In this document: positions 17,716 through 26,465 of the stretch, one piece after another
Numbering within the stretch: the first letter of the stretch is position 1
Layout: every line of letters starts with the position of its first letter
Assembly: GCA_964509195.1 (NCBI GenBank)
Contig: CAZDWJ010000003.1
Span: forward strand, 124,001-188,000
DNA length: 64,000 nt
DNA from: UBA4802 sp964509195
Lineage (GTDB): Bacteria; Spirochaetota; UBA4802; UB4802
Direction of reading: 5' to 3'
Made by a program: the position numbers and the translations under genes
Notes under the pieces: generated by a model
Databases searched by the model: none
Seen by the model: the letters and a program-made list of their open reading frames with translations, nothing else
What the model was told of the DNA's origin: nothing

Positions 17716-18133
17716 AGTATCCACCTCTTTATATTTGTATGACAATATTAAATATGACAGATAATTAAGTTGTGTTTATTTATACAATTATACACTTTAA
17801 ATTTAAATAATCAATAAAAAAATTGTAAAGTAATCAAAATAAAGTCAAGAACAAATGCCTGCAATTTAACATTTTATTGTACTTTAATTAGTTAAGAATT
17901 ACATTTAAAAGTTTTTATACATGCTTTACTTTTCTATTTTCAGGAGTTTAGATCCAATCAATGTCACAATCAGCATCATATAGTAGTTATACATGCCGCT
18001 ACTTAAAACAGTCGATTTTGAAAAATGTAGCCGTTATTATAGCCGTTTATATTTATATATGGTTATAAGCGGTTATCAAACATCGATTTTAGGTGATACC
18101 ACTTTTTGCAGGAACATCATATATATTATTTAC
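17716..18133. other. Intergenic region
   Basis: 418 bases, AT-rich. The segment around 17990-18090 has imperfectly repeated strings (AGCCGTTATTATAGCCGTT, AAGCGGTTAT) that could be an old palindromic element. No gene or clear promoter seen. Confidence 0.4.
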
Positions 18134-18643
18134 TTAATAATACTTCCCAAACTGTAGTTTTCGCAATATCGGTGCAACTATAGCACCTAAATATCGGAGG
18201 GCTATGTAATTAAATTTTAAATCGATAAGCTCAATGAGGTTTCCATCCATATCCTGCATAAAAACCCATTCATTAGGACCAGTTTTTTGTGGTTCACACA
18301 AAAAGGTTACACCTTTTTCTTTTAGCTTTTTATACCATTTCTTTACATTCCTTACATCTAATGTTAAATGAGTTAATCCAATTTTATTCCAGCACACTTT
18401 GTCTGATTTAATTGCTGGTGTAAATTCAAATATCTCAAGCACCGCGCCACCTGGTGTGCGTAAAAACCCAAGCCTAAGTTTAGTATTCTTTAATCCATAC
18501 AGGCCATACAATACCTCAATCTGTTTTTCATCCATTGTTTCTTCAGCAACCAGTGGAAACTTAAATATGTCCCAGTACCATTTCACTGCCTTTTCAAAAT
18601 TACTAACGGTAATTCCAACATGGCTCAATGATTTTACTTTCAT
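18134..18643 (-). CDS. VOC-family (glyoxalase/dioxygenase-like) protein
   Basis: 169 residues forming two paired beta-alpha-beta modules. The expected metal ligands can be picked out: His in SLSHVGITVSN, Glu in AVLEIFEF, His in GLTHLTLDV and Glu in GNLIELIDL. Family members isomerise, epimerise or dioxygenate small substrates; the closest pattern is lactoylglutathione lyase or methylmalonyl-CoA epimerase-like. The C-terminus (YIALRYLGAIVAPILRKLQF) is an extra hydrophobic, basic helix that could touch a membrane, which is unusual for the family. GGAGG precedes the ATG. It lies downstream of the SCP2 operon on the same strand, separated by a palindromic element. Confidence 0.8.
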   Translation of the reverse strand: MKVKSLSHVGITVSNFEKAVKWYWDIFKFPLVAEETMDEKQIEVLYGLYGLKNTKLRLGFLRTPGGAVLEIFEFTPAIKSDKVCWNKIGLTHLTLDVRNVKKWYKKLKEKGVTFLCEPQKTGPNEWVFMQDMDGNLIELIDLKFNYIALRYLGAIVAPILRKLQFGKYY

Positions 18644-18691
18644 GCTTCCTCCGTCTGAATATATATATTATATTGTTCATTTAATAATTTA

Positions 18692-18838
18692 GAGCTATCT
18701 CAATGGTCGTTTCCATTCACATTTGGTAGTGCTCATTGAGTGATTTTGCCACATTTTGTGGCAAAATTGTATCCAAACGAGAGCATTTATTATAACATCT
18801 GGCCAAACCATACTCAATGACCACTTTTAAGACAGCTC
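18692..18838. repeat. Nested palindromic element of about 150 bp
   Basis: Outer inverted ends GAGCTATCT / AGACAGCTC; inner arms AGTGCTCATTGAGT (18729-18742) and ACTCAATGACCACT (18812-18825), 13 of 14 matching; core hairpin ATTTTGCCACA-TTT-TGTGGCAAAAT (18743-18767), a perfect 11-bp stem. It sits just downstream of the SCP2 operon. It may be a MITE and may also end transcription. Confidence 0.6.
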
Positions 18839-18864
18839 CATTAAATATAAACAATTTTATAATG

Positions 18865-19641
18865 TTATGACGCCAGTTGCCCTACAATATTCATAAATGA
18901 ACCCATCTCTTTGCCATATTCGGGTGAACCTTCAATGACCAAGATGCGATTGATTGAAGCTTCTATCATATCGGTTGTCTGCAGTAATATCCCTAGCGCA
19001 CCATCTACACTGTCAAATTTAAATTCTACAAAAGGTTTTGAACGGGTATATTTACCTCTGCCTGCTTTTGAATTACCTGCTTTCATACGCAAATATGATG
19101 CAATATCAGTACCAGTGACCGACCAGGCAAATGTTCTATCAGGGCTTTTCTGGCAAAACTTTGATATGTCAGGATGCCCTGCTTTGTTAAGCTGGCTTAT
19201 GCCAAGTGGCAGCAAATATAACATCAAACGCACCATGAGTTCGCGATCTTCTTTCTTTTTTGGTGGTGTTTTTCTGCCAATAATTTTTAGAGCTAGCAAT
19301 AAATTAACTGCTTTTATCAAAAGCTTAATATTAGTTAAGCCTTTAATTGATGGTACTGCAGGCTTCCCAGCAAAAAACGCATTCATTGTTTTTACATCTT
19401 TGAATGTAAACACAATATTGGGTTTTTCGTGAATGCCATACTTTACATCAAGGACACCATCAGTAAACTGTAAATATGCACCAATATCTCCCGCTTCATC
19501 CTTAGCAACAAACTGTACCACACCATTAAGCCCTTTATATTTTGCAGCCATCTTTGGCCTATATTCTAAAATAACCTTTGTAAGTGGTAATGCAGCTTTT
19601 AGAAAAATTGTTGATGCAAACAATTCGTTTTGGGTTGCCAT
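18865..19641 (-). CDS. SCP2 sterol-carrier-like protein, last gene of operon
   Basis: About 258 residues. SCP2 domains form a hydrophobic pocket that carries sterols, fatty acyl chains or other lipids. The pattern is seen in DIGAYLQFTDGVLDVKYG, then PNIVFTFKDVKTMNAFFAGK and IKGLTNIKLLIKAVNLLLAL, followed by a C-terminal segment unique to bacterial two-part forms. I chose the ATG at 19641, one base after the stop of the transketolase gene and preceded by GAGGTG, so it is translationally linked. It has no signal peptide. A second SCP2-like protein opens the same operon, so the operon product or substrate is probably hydrophobic. Confidence 0.72.
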   Translation of the reverse strand: MATQNELFASTIFLKAALPLTKVILEYRPKMAAKYKGLNGVVQFVAKDEAGDIGAYLQFTDGVLDVKYGIHEKPNIVFTFKDVKTMNAFFAGKPAVPSIKGLTNIKLLIKAVNLLLALKIIGRKTPPKKKEDRELMVRLMLYLLPLGISQLNKAGHPDISKFCQKSPDRTFAWSVTGTDIASYLRMKAGNSKAGRGKYTRSKPFVEFKFDSVDGALGILLQTTDMIEASINRILVIEGSPEYGKEMGSFMNIVGQLAS

Positions 19642-19642
19642 A

Positions 19643-20656
19643 TTACACCTCATCTTCCCAGTCTTCGTTTTGTTCAAAATCCTTGCCCATGATCTGGCGT
19701 ACCTTTTCAATTATCTTGTTCTGGTCAAAACCATAGTAGTTTTGCAAATCTTCAGGCAGCCCTATTATTGCATATTCATCCGGTATGCCAACTGATTCAA
19801 ACGCACAGGCTTTTCCACTTTTTACTATCACTTCAGCCACAGCACTGCCTAAACCACCATACATATTGTGGTCTTCAAATGTCACAATGCGCCGTGTTTC
19901 CATAACTGCTTTGAGTATGGCTTCTTCATCAATAGGCTTAATAGTATGCATATTGAGCACACGTACGCTTAATCCATCTTCTTTTTCAAGGATTCCAGCA
20001 GCGTGATATGCATTATACGCTGCAGCACCACAGGCAATGATCGTAATATCGGTACCATCTTTAAGCTGCACTGCTTTGCCTATCTGGAATCCATAATCTG
20101 ATTTTTCATACAGGAAGGGATCAAAACCACGGTTGATACGTATATACACGGGTCCTTTGTATTCATACGCAGCTATGACTGCATTTGCAGTCTCAATGCC
20201 ATCTGCCGGAGCTATCACCACCATATTTGCAAATGAACGCATTACCGCTAAATCCTCGGTGCAGTGATGCGTGGTGCCAGCCTGCCCAAATGAAGTACCT
20301 GCATGAGTGGCAATAATTTTTACATTAAGTTTAGGATAGCATATGTCAGTACGTACCTGTTCAGCAGCACGCAATGATGCAAAAACCGCAAATGTACTGA
20401 CAAACGGCGTAAGCCCTGCTTTTGCAAGCCCTGCAGCCATGCCAAACATATTCTGTTCAGCAATACCTGCATTGAAAAACCTGCCGGGGAATTTTGCTGC
20501 AAACTGACCTATCTTTGTAGACTTGGCCAGGTCAGCCGATAGCCCTACAATATCTTTATGCTTTTCAGCTAAATCGCATAACACCTTGCCATAAATTTCA
20601 GCCGTTGACATATTAGCAGTGTCAACGATAGTATATGTTAAACCATCGGCAGCCAT
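19643..20656 (-). CDS. Transketolase-like C-terminal subunit (Pyr and C domains)
   Basis: 337 residues, the second half of a split transketolase. It carries the pyrimidine-binding domain with the catalytic Glu in FFNAGIAEQNMFGMAAGLA, the GTTHHCTEDLAVMRS His motif, and the C-terminal domain (TFEDHNMYGGLGSAVAEV). With the N-terminal subunit upstream it would make an active TPP enzyme moving a two-carbon unit between a ketose-type donor and an aldehyde. AAGGAGG precedes the ATG. It lies between the N-terminal subunit (15 bases) and an SCP2 gene (1 base). Split forms occur in central metabolism, but also in pathways for unusual amino sugars and ketones. Confidence 0.88.
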   Translation of the reverse strand: MAADGLTYTIVDTANMSTAEIYGKVLCDLAEKHKDIVGLSADLAKSTKIGQFAAKFPGRFFNAGIAEQNMFGMAAGLAKAGLTPFVSTFAVFASLRAAEQVRTDICYPKLNVKIIATHAGTSFGQAGTTHHCTEDLAVMRSFANMVVIAPADGIETANAVIAAYEYKGPVYIRINRGFDPFLYEKSDYGFQIGKAVQLKDGTDITIIACGAAAYNAYHAAGILEKEDGLSVRVLNMHTIKPIDEEAILKAVMETRRIVTFEDHNMYGGLGSAVAEVIVKSGKACAFESVGIPDEYAIIGLPEDLQNYYGFDQNKIIEKVRQIMGKDFEQNEDWEDEV

Positions 20657-20671
20657 TGTATTCCTCCTTAT

Positions 20672-21514
20672 TTACATTTCACAGTAATGTTTGTCGATAC
20701 ATGCTTTAGCAAGCTCAACCTTTTCACTATCAAGTCCACCATAGTGCCACTCGTATTTGTCTTCCATAAAATCCACACATTTGCCTTTTACCGTATGCGC
20801 AATAATTACTACCGGCGCCCTGTCTTCTTTCTGGGCATATTCAATTGCATCACCCAATTGATTAAAATCATGCCCATCCACTTCCTTCACAATCCAGCCA
20901 AATGATTTCCATTTATCTGCAAATGGCTCAAGACGCATTACCTCTTCGGTTGGGCCATCTATCATCATTCTGTTGCGATCAACAATAGTTATCAAATTAG
21001 TAACCTTATAGTGGGCAGCAGCCATTGCAGCTTCCCATACTGATCCTTCATCACACTCACCGTCTCCCATTATGCAATACGTCAGCCACGATTTATTTTG
21101 CAAGCGTGCACCCAGCGCCAATCCCACCGCAATAGGCAAACCATGCCCCAACGAACCCGTTGACACATCAACACCGGGGACCTTATTTCCATCCAGATGC
21201 ATACCTAAAATGGAACCAGTGTGATTGTATTCTTTCAGCAATTCTTTTGGGAAGTACCCTTTATCAGCAAGTATTGGAGCGTATCCAACGCCTGCGTGTC
21301 CTTTGCTTAAAACTACTCTATCCCTGTCTTCCCACTGTGGATTTTTTGGATCTATACGCAGATACTTATAATAAAGAATAACCATAATTTCAGTAAAACT
21401 CAGTGAACCTCCAACATGACCGCCACCTGCCCAGTACACCGTGTCAATAGTATCTTTACGCATTTGACAGGCTTTTGCTTTTAACTCCTGTAGTTCCTGC
21501 TGGTTTAACGGCAT
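20672..21514 (-). CDS. Transketolase-like N-terminal subunit (TPP-binding)
   Basis: 280 residues, the TPP diphosphate/Mg binding half of a split transketolase. The motif GDGECDEGSVWEAAMAAAHY followed by NLITIVDRNRMMIDG is the classical TPP-binding signature, and the early GGHVGGSLSFTEIM and SKGHAGVGYAPILADKGY contain the substrate and phosphate-contact histidines. AAGGAGG precedes the ATG. It lies downstream of a class III aminotransferase gene on the same strand and directly upstream of the C-terminal subunit. Full activity needs that partner. Confidence 0.88.
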   Translation of the reverse strand: MPLNQQELQELKAKACQMRKDTIDTVYWAGGGHVGGSLSFTEIMVILYYKYLRIDPKNPQWEDRDRVVLSKGHAGVGYAPILADKGYFPKELLKEYNHTGSILGMHLDGNKVPGVDVSTGSLGHGLPIAVGLALGARLQNKSWLTYCIMGDGECDEGSVWEAAMAAAHYKVTNLITIVDRNRMMIDGPTEEVMRLEPFADKWKSFGWIVKEVDGHDFNQLGDAIEYAQKEDRAPVVIIAHTVKGKCVDFMEDKYEWHYGGLDSEKVELAKACIDKHYCEM

Positions 21515-21608
21515 ATATATCCTCCTTGTTCCAAGTAATATTCATATATATAATTGTAAGCGATAGTAATCAAAATAGTCTATTTTGCATTTAACAATTG
21601 CAAGCATA

Positions 21609-22910
21609 TTAATATTTATCACCATACTTCTTTTTCAAAAGCTTGCATACATCATCAACGATATTCCATGTTTTTTGAATATCTTTTTCCGTATGTGCTG
21701 CCGATACAAACCAATTATGATGCGACGTAAAATATGCACCACGGGCTGTACATTCAGCACACCACTCCTGATGCAACATATTGCTTGGATCATTGGCGAT
21801 GCGAACATACGGCATGGAATATGCACCGGTGACTTTCAAATCAAATCCATAGCTTGCACAGATTTTAACCATACCATCAAAAAGCTTTTTGCCAATTTTG
21901 TTCATAAGCGCTGGTCCATTAATACGTTTAAGCTCTTTTAGTGTTGCTAATGCCGCAGCCATTGGTACCGACTGATACCAGTAACTTCCCGTATAAAATA
22001 CCTTTGCAGCAACTGTTTTGAGTGCTTCAATCCCTACTAAGGCAGATATAGGATATCCATTAGCTATCGCTTTACAATAACACGCTAAATCGGGGGTAAA
22101 ACCAAAATACGCTGCAGACCCTTTCATATCCAATCTGAATCCACATCGAACATCATCAATGATAAGAACTATGCCATGCTTTGTACACAACTCGCGAATA
22201 CGCTTCCAGTAATCAGGAGCAGGGAATTCACTATCCACAAAATTTGGATGGTGGTATGGAGTTGCAATAAATCCTGCTATTGCATCTGGATTGGCAGCGA
22301 TTGCATCTTCAAACTGTTTTACATTATTCCATTCTATAGCAACAATATTGGCAATGTCTTCTTCTATTACACCATAGTGGCCATACCCCTGCATCCATGG
22401 TGCAACACCGTGATAGCCACCTTTTACCATAACTATCTTTTTTCTACCAGTTGCAGCGCGAGCAATCATAACAGCTAAATTGGTTACATCACCGCCATTT
22501 TTTGCAAAGAAAGCCCAGTCAGCACCTTGAATACATCCAGTTAAATATTCTGCCAGTTCAATCATAACTATTGAAGGCCCCATCATACAGTCACCTTTTT
22601 TGCGTTGAGCTTCAGCTGCCAATTCAACTTTAGGGTGATTATATCCAAGCACCATAGGACCATAGGCACACATATAATCAATAAACTCATTGCCATCTAC
22701 ATCCCAGAATCGAGAGCCTTTTGCCCTATCAGCATAAAATGGGTACATTGTGGGTGGCACAAGGGGTGCTGGGCTGAAATGTCCGGGGATACCGCAGGGA
22801 ATGACTTTAAGCGCTCTTTGAAAAAGTTTTTGAGAATTTTTATAGGTATATGTTTTAGTTTTTATACCTTGCCCTGCATTATATGTTCTTCCTTTAGCTT
22901 CTAGTTTCAT
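21609..22910 (-). CDS. Class III PLP aminotransferase, glutamate-1-semialdehyde aminomutase-like
   Basis: 433 residues, fold I PLP enzyme. Seen motifs: FWDVDGNEFIDYMCAYGPMV near residue 68, the KNGGDVTNLAVMIARA cofactor loop, the VLIIDDVRCGFRL Asp that binds the pyridine nitrogen, and CYCKAIANGYPISA with the Schiff-base Lys. It is close in layout to glutamate-1-semialdehyde 2,1-aminomutase, but no haem genes are adjacent, and the neighbours are a split transketolase and two SCP2 proteins. I infer that it aminates an aldehyde or ketone made or used by the transketolase. No typical AGGAGG is seen close to the ATG. The next upstream gene ends 22 bases away. Confidence 0.85.
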   Translation of the reverse strand: MKLEAKGRTYNAGQGIKTKTYTYKNSQKLFQRALKVIPCGIPGHFSPAPLVPPTMYPFYADRAKGSRFWDVDGNEFIDYMCAYGPMVLGYNHPKVELAAEAQRKKGDCMMGPSIVMIELAEYLTGCIQGADWAFFAKNGGDVTNLAVMIARAATGRKKIVMVKGGYHGVAPWMQGYGHYGVIEEDIANIVAIEWNNVKQFEDAIAANPDAIAGFIATPYHHPNFVDSEFPAPDYWKRIRELCTKHGIVLIIDDVRCGFRLDMKGSAAYFGFTPDLACYCKAIANGYPISALVGIEALKTVAAKVFYTGSYWYQSVPMAAALATLKELKRINGPALMNKIGKKLFDGMVKICASYGFDLKVTGAYSMPYVRIANDPSNMLHQEWCAECTARGAYFTSHHNWFVSAAHTEKDIQKTWNIVDDVCKLLKKKYGDKY

Positions 22911-22932
22911 ATTTTCACCTCATCAATAAATT

Positions 22933-23691
22933 TCATGCTAGATACAGCGCAATTCTGTCCAGAACTGGGCTCACTGCATCTAACCACTCTATATGTCCTT
23001 TAGTGACGACAGCTCCGGAAGCTATTGCACTGAAAGCATCCATCTTTCCATTTAAAAAGTCATTTGCTATTTTCATTGATTTAAATTGTAACACTGCCAG
23101 AGGATTGGTATGATAGCCTTTATGTACTTCGAAACTATCACCTTTTTGTTCTATATAGGCAGCAGGCCCTTTATCGACATTCATCATAACAAGGCTCCCT
23201 TTTACCTTTTTAGCGATATGTTTACCTATCGGGTCAAATAACAATAGCTCTTTTAATGCATACAGAGCAGTATTCAACGTCATTACTGTATTGACAGTGA
23301 TAAACGTAGTATCTTTTAGTTTTTGTTCATCTGGTTTAAGATAGTATTCTAGGCGCTGTGTGAGTTTGGGAAATTCCTTTGTTAAAAATCCAATTTTTGT
23401 TATCCCTTTAAGTGGAATTGGATTTGCCTTCCCGTCAAACATTTTGTTAAGGTGTAATGGCGAAGTGAAAAACAATACTATGTCAGCTTTTTTATCTGCC
23501 TTTTCGGTTACCGTACATTTCCCTTTTTCAAAAATGAGATATACATTTCCACTATTTTTAACACTGAACTTTAAGACGATGTTCCAGTCTTTTATTAGAT
23601 TTTTTGCCTGCTCATCATATTGCACAAGGTCTTCAATATTCTGCAACACTGCGTATAAATGTAATCGTGATTTTATAAAATCATAATCCAT
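22933..23691 (-). CDS. SCP2-like lipid-carrier protein, first gene of operon
   Basis: 252 residues. Two SCP2-like units seem to be present: residues about 30-110 (NVYLIFEKGKCTVTEKADKK then ADIVLFFTSPLHLNKMFDGK) and about 165-250 (AAYIEQKGDSFEVHKGYH, LQFKSMKIANDFLNGKMDAF). No signal peptide, so it is likely cytosolic. GGAGGAG precedes the ATG. It heads the operon SCP2 - aminotransferase - transketolase N - transketolase C - SCP2 and lies just downstream of a palindromic operator and a -35 TTGACA. The ligand is unknown. Confidence 0.66.
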   Translation of the reverse strand: MDYDFIKSRLHLYAVLQNIEDLVQYDEQAKNLIKDWNIVLKFSVKNSGNVYLIFEKGKCTVTEKADKKADIVLFFTSPLHLNKMFDGKANPIPLKGITKIGFLTKEFPKLTQRLEYYLKPDEQKLKDTTFITVNTVMTLNTALYALKELLLFDPIGKHIAKKVKGSLVMMNVDKGPAAYIEQKGDSFEVHKGYHTNPLAVLQFKSMKIANDFLNGKMDAFSAIASGAVVTKGHIEWLDAVSPVLDRIALYLA

Positions 23692-23726
23692 AGTCTCCTC
23701 CGTAAATATAATAACTTCAAATTATA

Positions 23727-23746
23727 ATGAGTGAGTACTTACTCAT
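23727..23746. promoter_or_regulatory. Palindromic operator before the SCP2 operon
   Basis: ATGAGTGAGTACTTACTCAT is a 20-bp palindrome with one mismatched pair. It lies about 35 bases before the first gene and overlaps the likely -10 region. The symmetry and size are those of TetR-family operators. No regulator gene is adjacent; the TetR gene at 51344 has a different palindrome at its own promoter. Confidence 0.6.
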
Positions 23747-23771
23747 ATATAATATATATAAAATCTGTCAA
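23743..23771 (-). promoter_or_regulatory. Sigma-70 type promoter for the SCP2 operon
   Basis: A perfect -35 TTGACA (minus strand 23771-23766) is followed after 16-18 bases by weak -10 candidates (TATATG, ATATGA). A perfect TATAAT lies further down (23726-23721) but without a matching -35. The operator palindrome would block either. Confidence 0.4.
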
Positions 23772-23998
23772 CAAAAAAAATTTTTTATTTTTTAAACAAA
23801 TCAGTTTTTAAAATCATTTTTTGAAAATGAAGTATTCATTAGTCTAAAAGTGGCCGTTGGGTAAATTTTGAAAATCTTTTATTCTACCTTCCGTTCATTG
23901 TGATAGAATTTTGCTATTTTAGGTGCCTAAATCACTGAGGTGAGTGATGTGAAACTTATTTCAAAACAATTTTTAAGACAGACCCTGTGTAAACTGTT

Positions 23999-24940
23999 TT
24001 AAATAATAGTGCAGAGTGGAAAATATTTTTTTTCAGAAAGATTAAATTCTATTGATTGTCGTTTACCATGTTCATCTATGTACTGTGCCTTGAACACATC
24101 ACTTATTTCAGCACCATTTTTTAACTCTATATAACCATATTCAATTAATTGCAGCAAAAACGTTCGTATGATCCCAAACGACATTTTCTGAATATTAATA
24201 TCACCGTGATGTTCATGGTCATATACGCCTAAATTAACATCAGCAATTTTATAATTACTCAATACCGCATCAATATTAATACCTGTTTCCACACCATACA
24301 TTTGCCAGAAACTGACCTTTGAGAAAAAAGAAAGTGTACCGGCAACCTCTCCACTTAAAGGATAGGCAAATTCCCTCAGTGGTTCCAGATTATTATGAGC
24401 TATCGCCGAAAATAAAGGCTGCGCTACATATTTTTTTACCCTGCCCATCTGCCGCCAGAAACTTGCTTTGGCAAATTCATATCCCTTCAACACCGCACCT
24501 GCAAGCCCCAGCACAAAATGAGTACCAAAGTATTGCGGCAGGACATCAGCATCAAGAAACACTACAACCGTATTATTAATATCAGCGTTATGCTGTGTTA
24601 TAAGATAATACAGTGTACGGCGCATATCAGCGCCTTTGCCTTTTTCAAACCCCATATCAGGTACGTTGACAGAATTGCATAAAATTACCTTAGCCCTTTT
24701 GCTAGCCTGTTTTGCTTTTGTTTCGGTTTGCTCTTCCTTATCATCGTTAATACGGCGATGTGACACAAATATTGCATCAACACACTGTAATGTATCAATA
24801 AGCAATATTTTTTGATATATCAATTCAGCTTCGCGTTCGCCAAAAGTTGAAAATATCACATAAAGCTTTTTACCTCCTTTAATACCCGTTACAATTTCAT
24901 CATTAAATTCAGTAGCTTCCAGATAATCAATAGACTTCAT
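23999..24940 (-). CDS. GT81-like glycosyltransferase (glucosyl-3-phosphoglycerate synthase type)
   Basis: 313 residues, GT-A fold. The nucleotide-sugar metal motif is VVVFLDADVLP near residue 130; PLSGEVAGTLSF, YGVETGINIDAVL and a YDHEHHGDINI histidine motif follow in the order seen in glucosyl-3-phosphoglycerate synthases. Those enzymes join glucose to 3-phosphoglycerate on the way to the compatible solute glucosylglycerate. No phosphatase gene is adjacent. The N-terminus (GKKLYVIFSTFGEREAEL) is less like the model GpgS, so another acceptor is possible. A GAGAG sequence precedes the ATG. Monocistronic, divergent from the next gene. Confidence 0.68.
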   Translation of the reverse strand: MKSIDYLEATEFNDEIVTGIKGGKKLYVIFSTFGEREAELIYQKILLIDTLQCVDAIFVSHRRINDDKEEQTETKAKQASKRAKVILCNSVNVPDMGFEKGKGADMRRTLYYLITQHNADINNTVVVFLDADVLPQYFGTHFVLGLAGAVLKGYEFAKASFWRQMGRVKKYVAQPLFSAIAHNNLEPLREFAYPLSGEVAGTLSFFSKVSFWQMYGVETGINIDAVLSNYKIADVNLGVYDHEHHGDINIQKMSFGIIRTFLLQLIEYGYIELKNGAEISDVFKAQYIDEHGKRQSIEFNLSEKKYFPLCTII

Positions 24941-25062
24941 AATTTTCTCTCATTAAAAATATTTAAGTATTTTCTAAAATATTTGTAACTTTCTGGCAAT
25001 TTTATTGTATATTTATAAACAGAATAGTTCAAGTAATAATTTTTAGATTAAAGGAGACAGCT

Positions 25063-25353
25063 ATGAAATCTACAAAAAGAATATATACCATTCGCTGTAA
25101 AAAGCAGTTGAATGAAAAACAAATTAATAATATACAAAGCCTGTTAGGTGTTGATACCATAGACTATCAGCATCCTAAATTCATCATGCATTATGACTTA
25201 CAATTTATTGACAGACAGCTCATTTTACGGCACCTGCAGCAGGAAAAGATTGAATTTAAAAACTCACTGTTGCATAAAGTTTCAAATGCGCTTGAGATTT
25301 TTTCAGAAAAGAACATTATTAAGAACAACAGGCTATTGCCGTTTTATAATTGA
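25063..25353 (+). CDS. Small conserved-looking protein of unknown function
   Basis: 96 residues with AAGGAG before the ATG. The predicted pattern (RIYTIRCKKQLNEKQINNIQ, then IDYQHPKFIMHYDLQFIDRQ) is beta-alpha-beta-beta-alpha, like a ferredoxin-like or HMA fold, but without the CxxC of metal carriers. Its stop overlaps a TTG start of the next gene (TTGA), so the two may be translationally coupled. Family not recognised. Confidence 0.55.
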   Translation: MKSTKRIYTIRCKKQLNEKQINNIQSLLGVDTIDYQHPKFIMHYDLQFIDRQLILRHLQQEKIEFKNSLLHKVSNALEIFSEKNIIKNNRLLPFYN

Positions 25354-25367
25354 TAGTACATTTGCGC

Positions 25368-26459
25368 ATGAAAATCTCATTAAAGAAAGAAATAATAGTT
25401 CTTTTATCAACAATTATTCTATTTTCCTGTTCATCATCTGATAAACAATTTTCTGATGAAAGCTGGCACAATCAGGTATTGAGCACAGATACATGGTTAC
25501 TGTATGCTCCACATTTTAAGGATGGTGAATTTTTTAACCCATGGATGCCTATGAAAGATAGAAGCTTTGCTAACTTTGTGGAATGGAAATTTACAAGAAA
25601 TGATAATTCCTACACAGAAGAAGAAAAAAGTTATTTGCCCAAAGTTACCCCTAACCCGCTTGAACGAATACATGCGCTTGGCAATTTGGATTTCATTATG
25701 TGGATTGGCCACAATACTTTTCTTATCAGAATAGATGGTACCTACTTTATTATTGACCCAATTTTTTCTGACAGGGCACTGCTACCAAAGCGTGTAACTC
25801 CACCGGGAATCTTGCCTGATGAACTTAAACAATTAACCAGTGCTATTAATGTAATAATAACCCACAACCATTACGATCACCTTGATGAAGACAGTATTAA
25901 GCTGTTGCCTGAACATGCAGTATTCTATGTGCCACTTGGCCTGAAGAATTATTTCATCTCTTTGGGTAGAAATAATGTGGTAGAGCTTGACTGGTGGCAG
26001 GAATTTTCAAAGGATAATAAATTTAAAATTGTTTCCCTACCCAAACAACACTGGTCAAAGCGATTTTCACAATCCACTAACAGTACGCTATGGGCCAGTT
26101 ATATGCTTATAACTCCTGAATTGACTATATATATTGCTGGCGATAGTGGCTACTTTATTGGCTACCGCGAATATGGCAAACGTTTCCCTAAAATAGATTA
26201 TGCATTACTTCCCACAACAGCATATCATCCACGCTGGTTTATGCACTATGCGCATATGGATGTCAACGAAGCGTTAATGGCGTTTGAGGATTTGGGTGCA
26301 CGGTATTTTATCCCAACACAATGGGGCACTTTTGCGTTAGGCGAAGAACCACCTGGCTTTCCAGCCCTTGACCTTAAAAGAAAAATAGCTGAAAAAGGAT
26401 TGGATCCAAAACGATTTTTAATAATGGATATCGGTGGGATTGAAGTATTAAAAAAATAA
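25368..26459 (+). CDS. Lipoprotein metallo-beta-lactamase-fold hydrolase (NAPE-PLD-like)
   Basis: About 363 residues. MKISLKKEIIVLLSTIILFSC ends in a lipobox-like LFSC, so the protein is probably lipid-anchored in the periplasm. The metal site is seen in VIITHNHYDHLDEDS, a later Asp in IYIAGDSGYFIG, and a His in HMDVNEALMAFEDLGARYFI and PTQWGTFALGEEP, the arrangement of the NAPE-PLD/UlaG-like group. NAPE-PLD hydrolyses N-acyl phospholipids; bacterial relatives are mostly uncharacterised. I prefer the ATG at 25368; an in-frame TTG at 25350 overlaps the stop of the preceding gene. It converges on the MoaD-like gene, 6 bases away. Confidence 0.8.
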   Translation: MKISLKKEIIVLLSTIILFSCSSSDKQFSDESWHNQVLSTDTWLLYAPHFKDGEFFNPWMPMKDRSFANFVEWKFTRNDNSYTEEEKSYLPKVTPNPLERIHALGNLDFIMWIGHNTFLIRIDGTYFIIDPIFSDRALLPKRVTPPGILPDELKQLTSAINVIITHNHYDHLDEDSIKLLPEHAVFYVPLGLKNYFISLGRNNVVELDWWQEFSKDNKFKIVSLPKQHWSKRFSQSTNSTLWASYMLITPELTIYIAGDSGYFIGYREYGKRFPKIDYALLPTTAYHPRWFMHYAHMDVNEALMAFEDLGARYFIPTQWGTFALGEEPPGFPALDLKRKIAEKGLDPKRFLIMDIGGIEVLKK

Positions 26460-26465
26460 ATCAAA

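Larger units (their letters stand above)
23692..23998. other. Promoter region of the SCP2/transketolase operon plus relic
   Basis: 307 bases. The part next to the operon holds the promoter and operator (separate entries). The part at about 23845-23985 contains AAAAGTGGCCGTTGGG and TTTTTAAGACAGACCC, resembling the outer ends of the element at 18692-18838, and the small palindrome ATCACTgaggtgAGTGAT. It may be a decayed mobile element. No gene seen. Confidence 0.4.

Noticed and set aside
21609..22910. True glutamate-1-semialdehyde aminomutase for haem synthesis
   Set aside because: No hem genes are nearby, and the operon partners (split transketolase, SCP2) point elsewhere; only the family resemblance remains.
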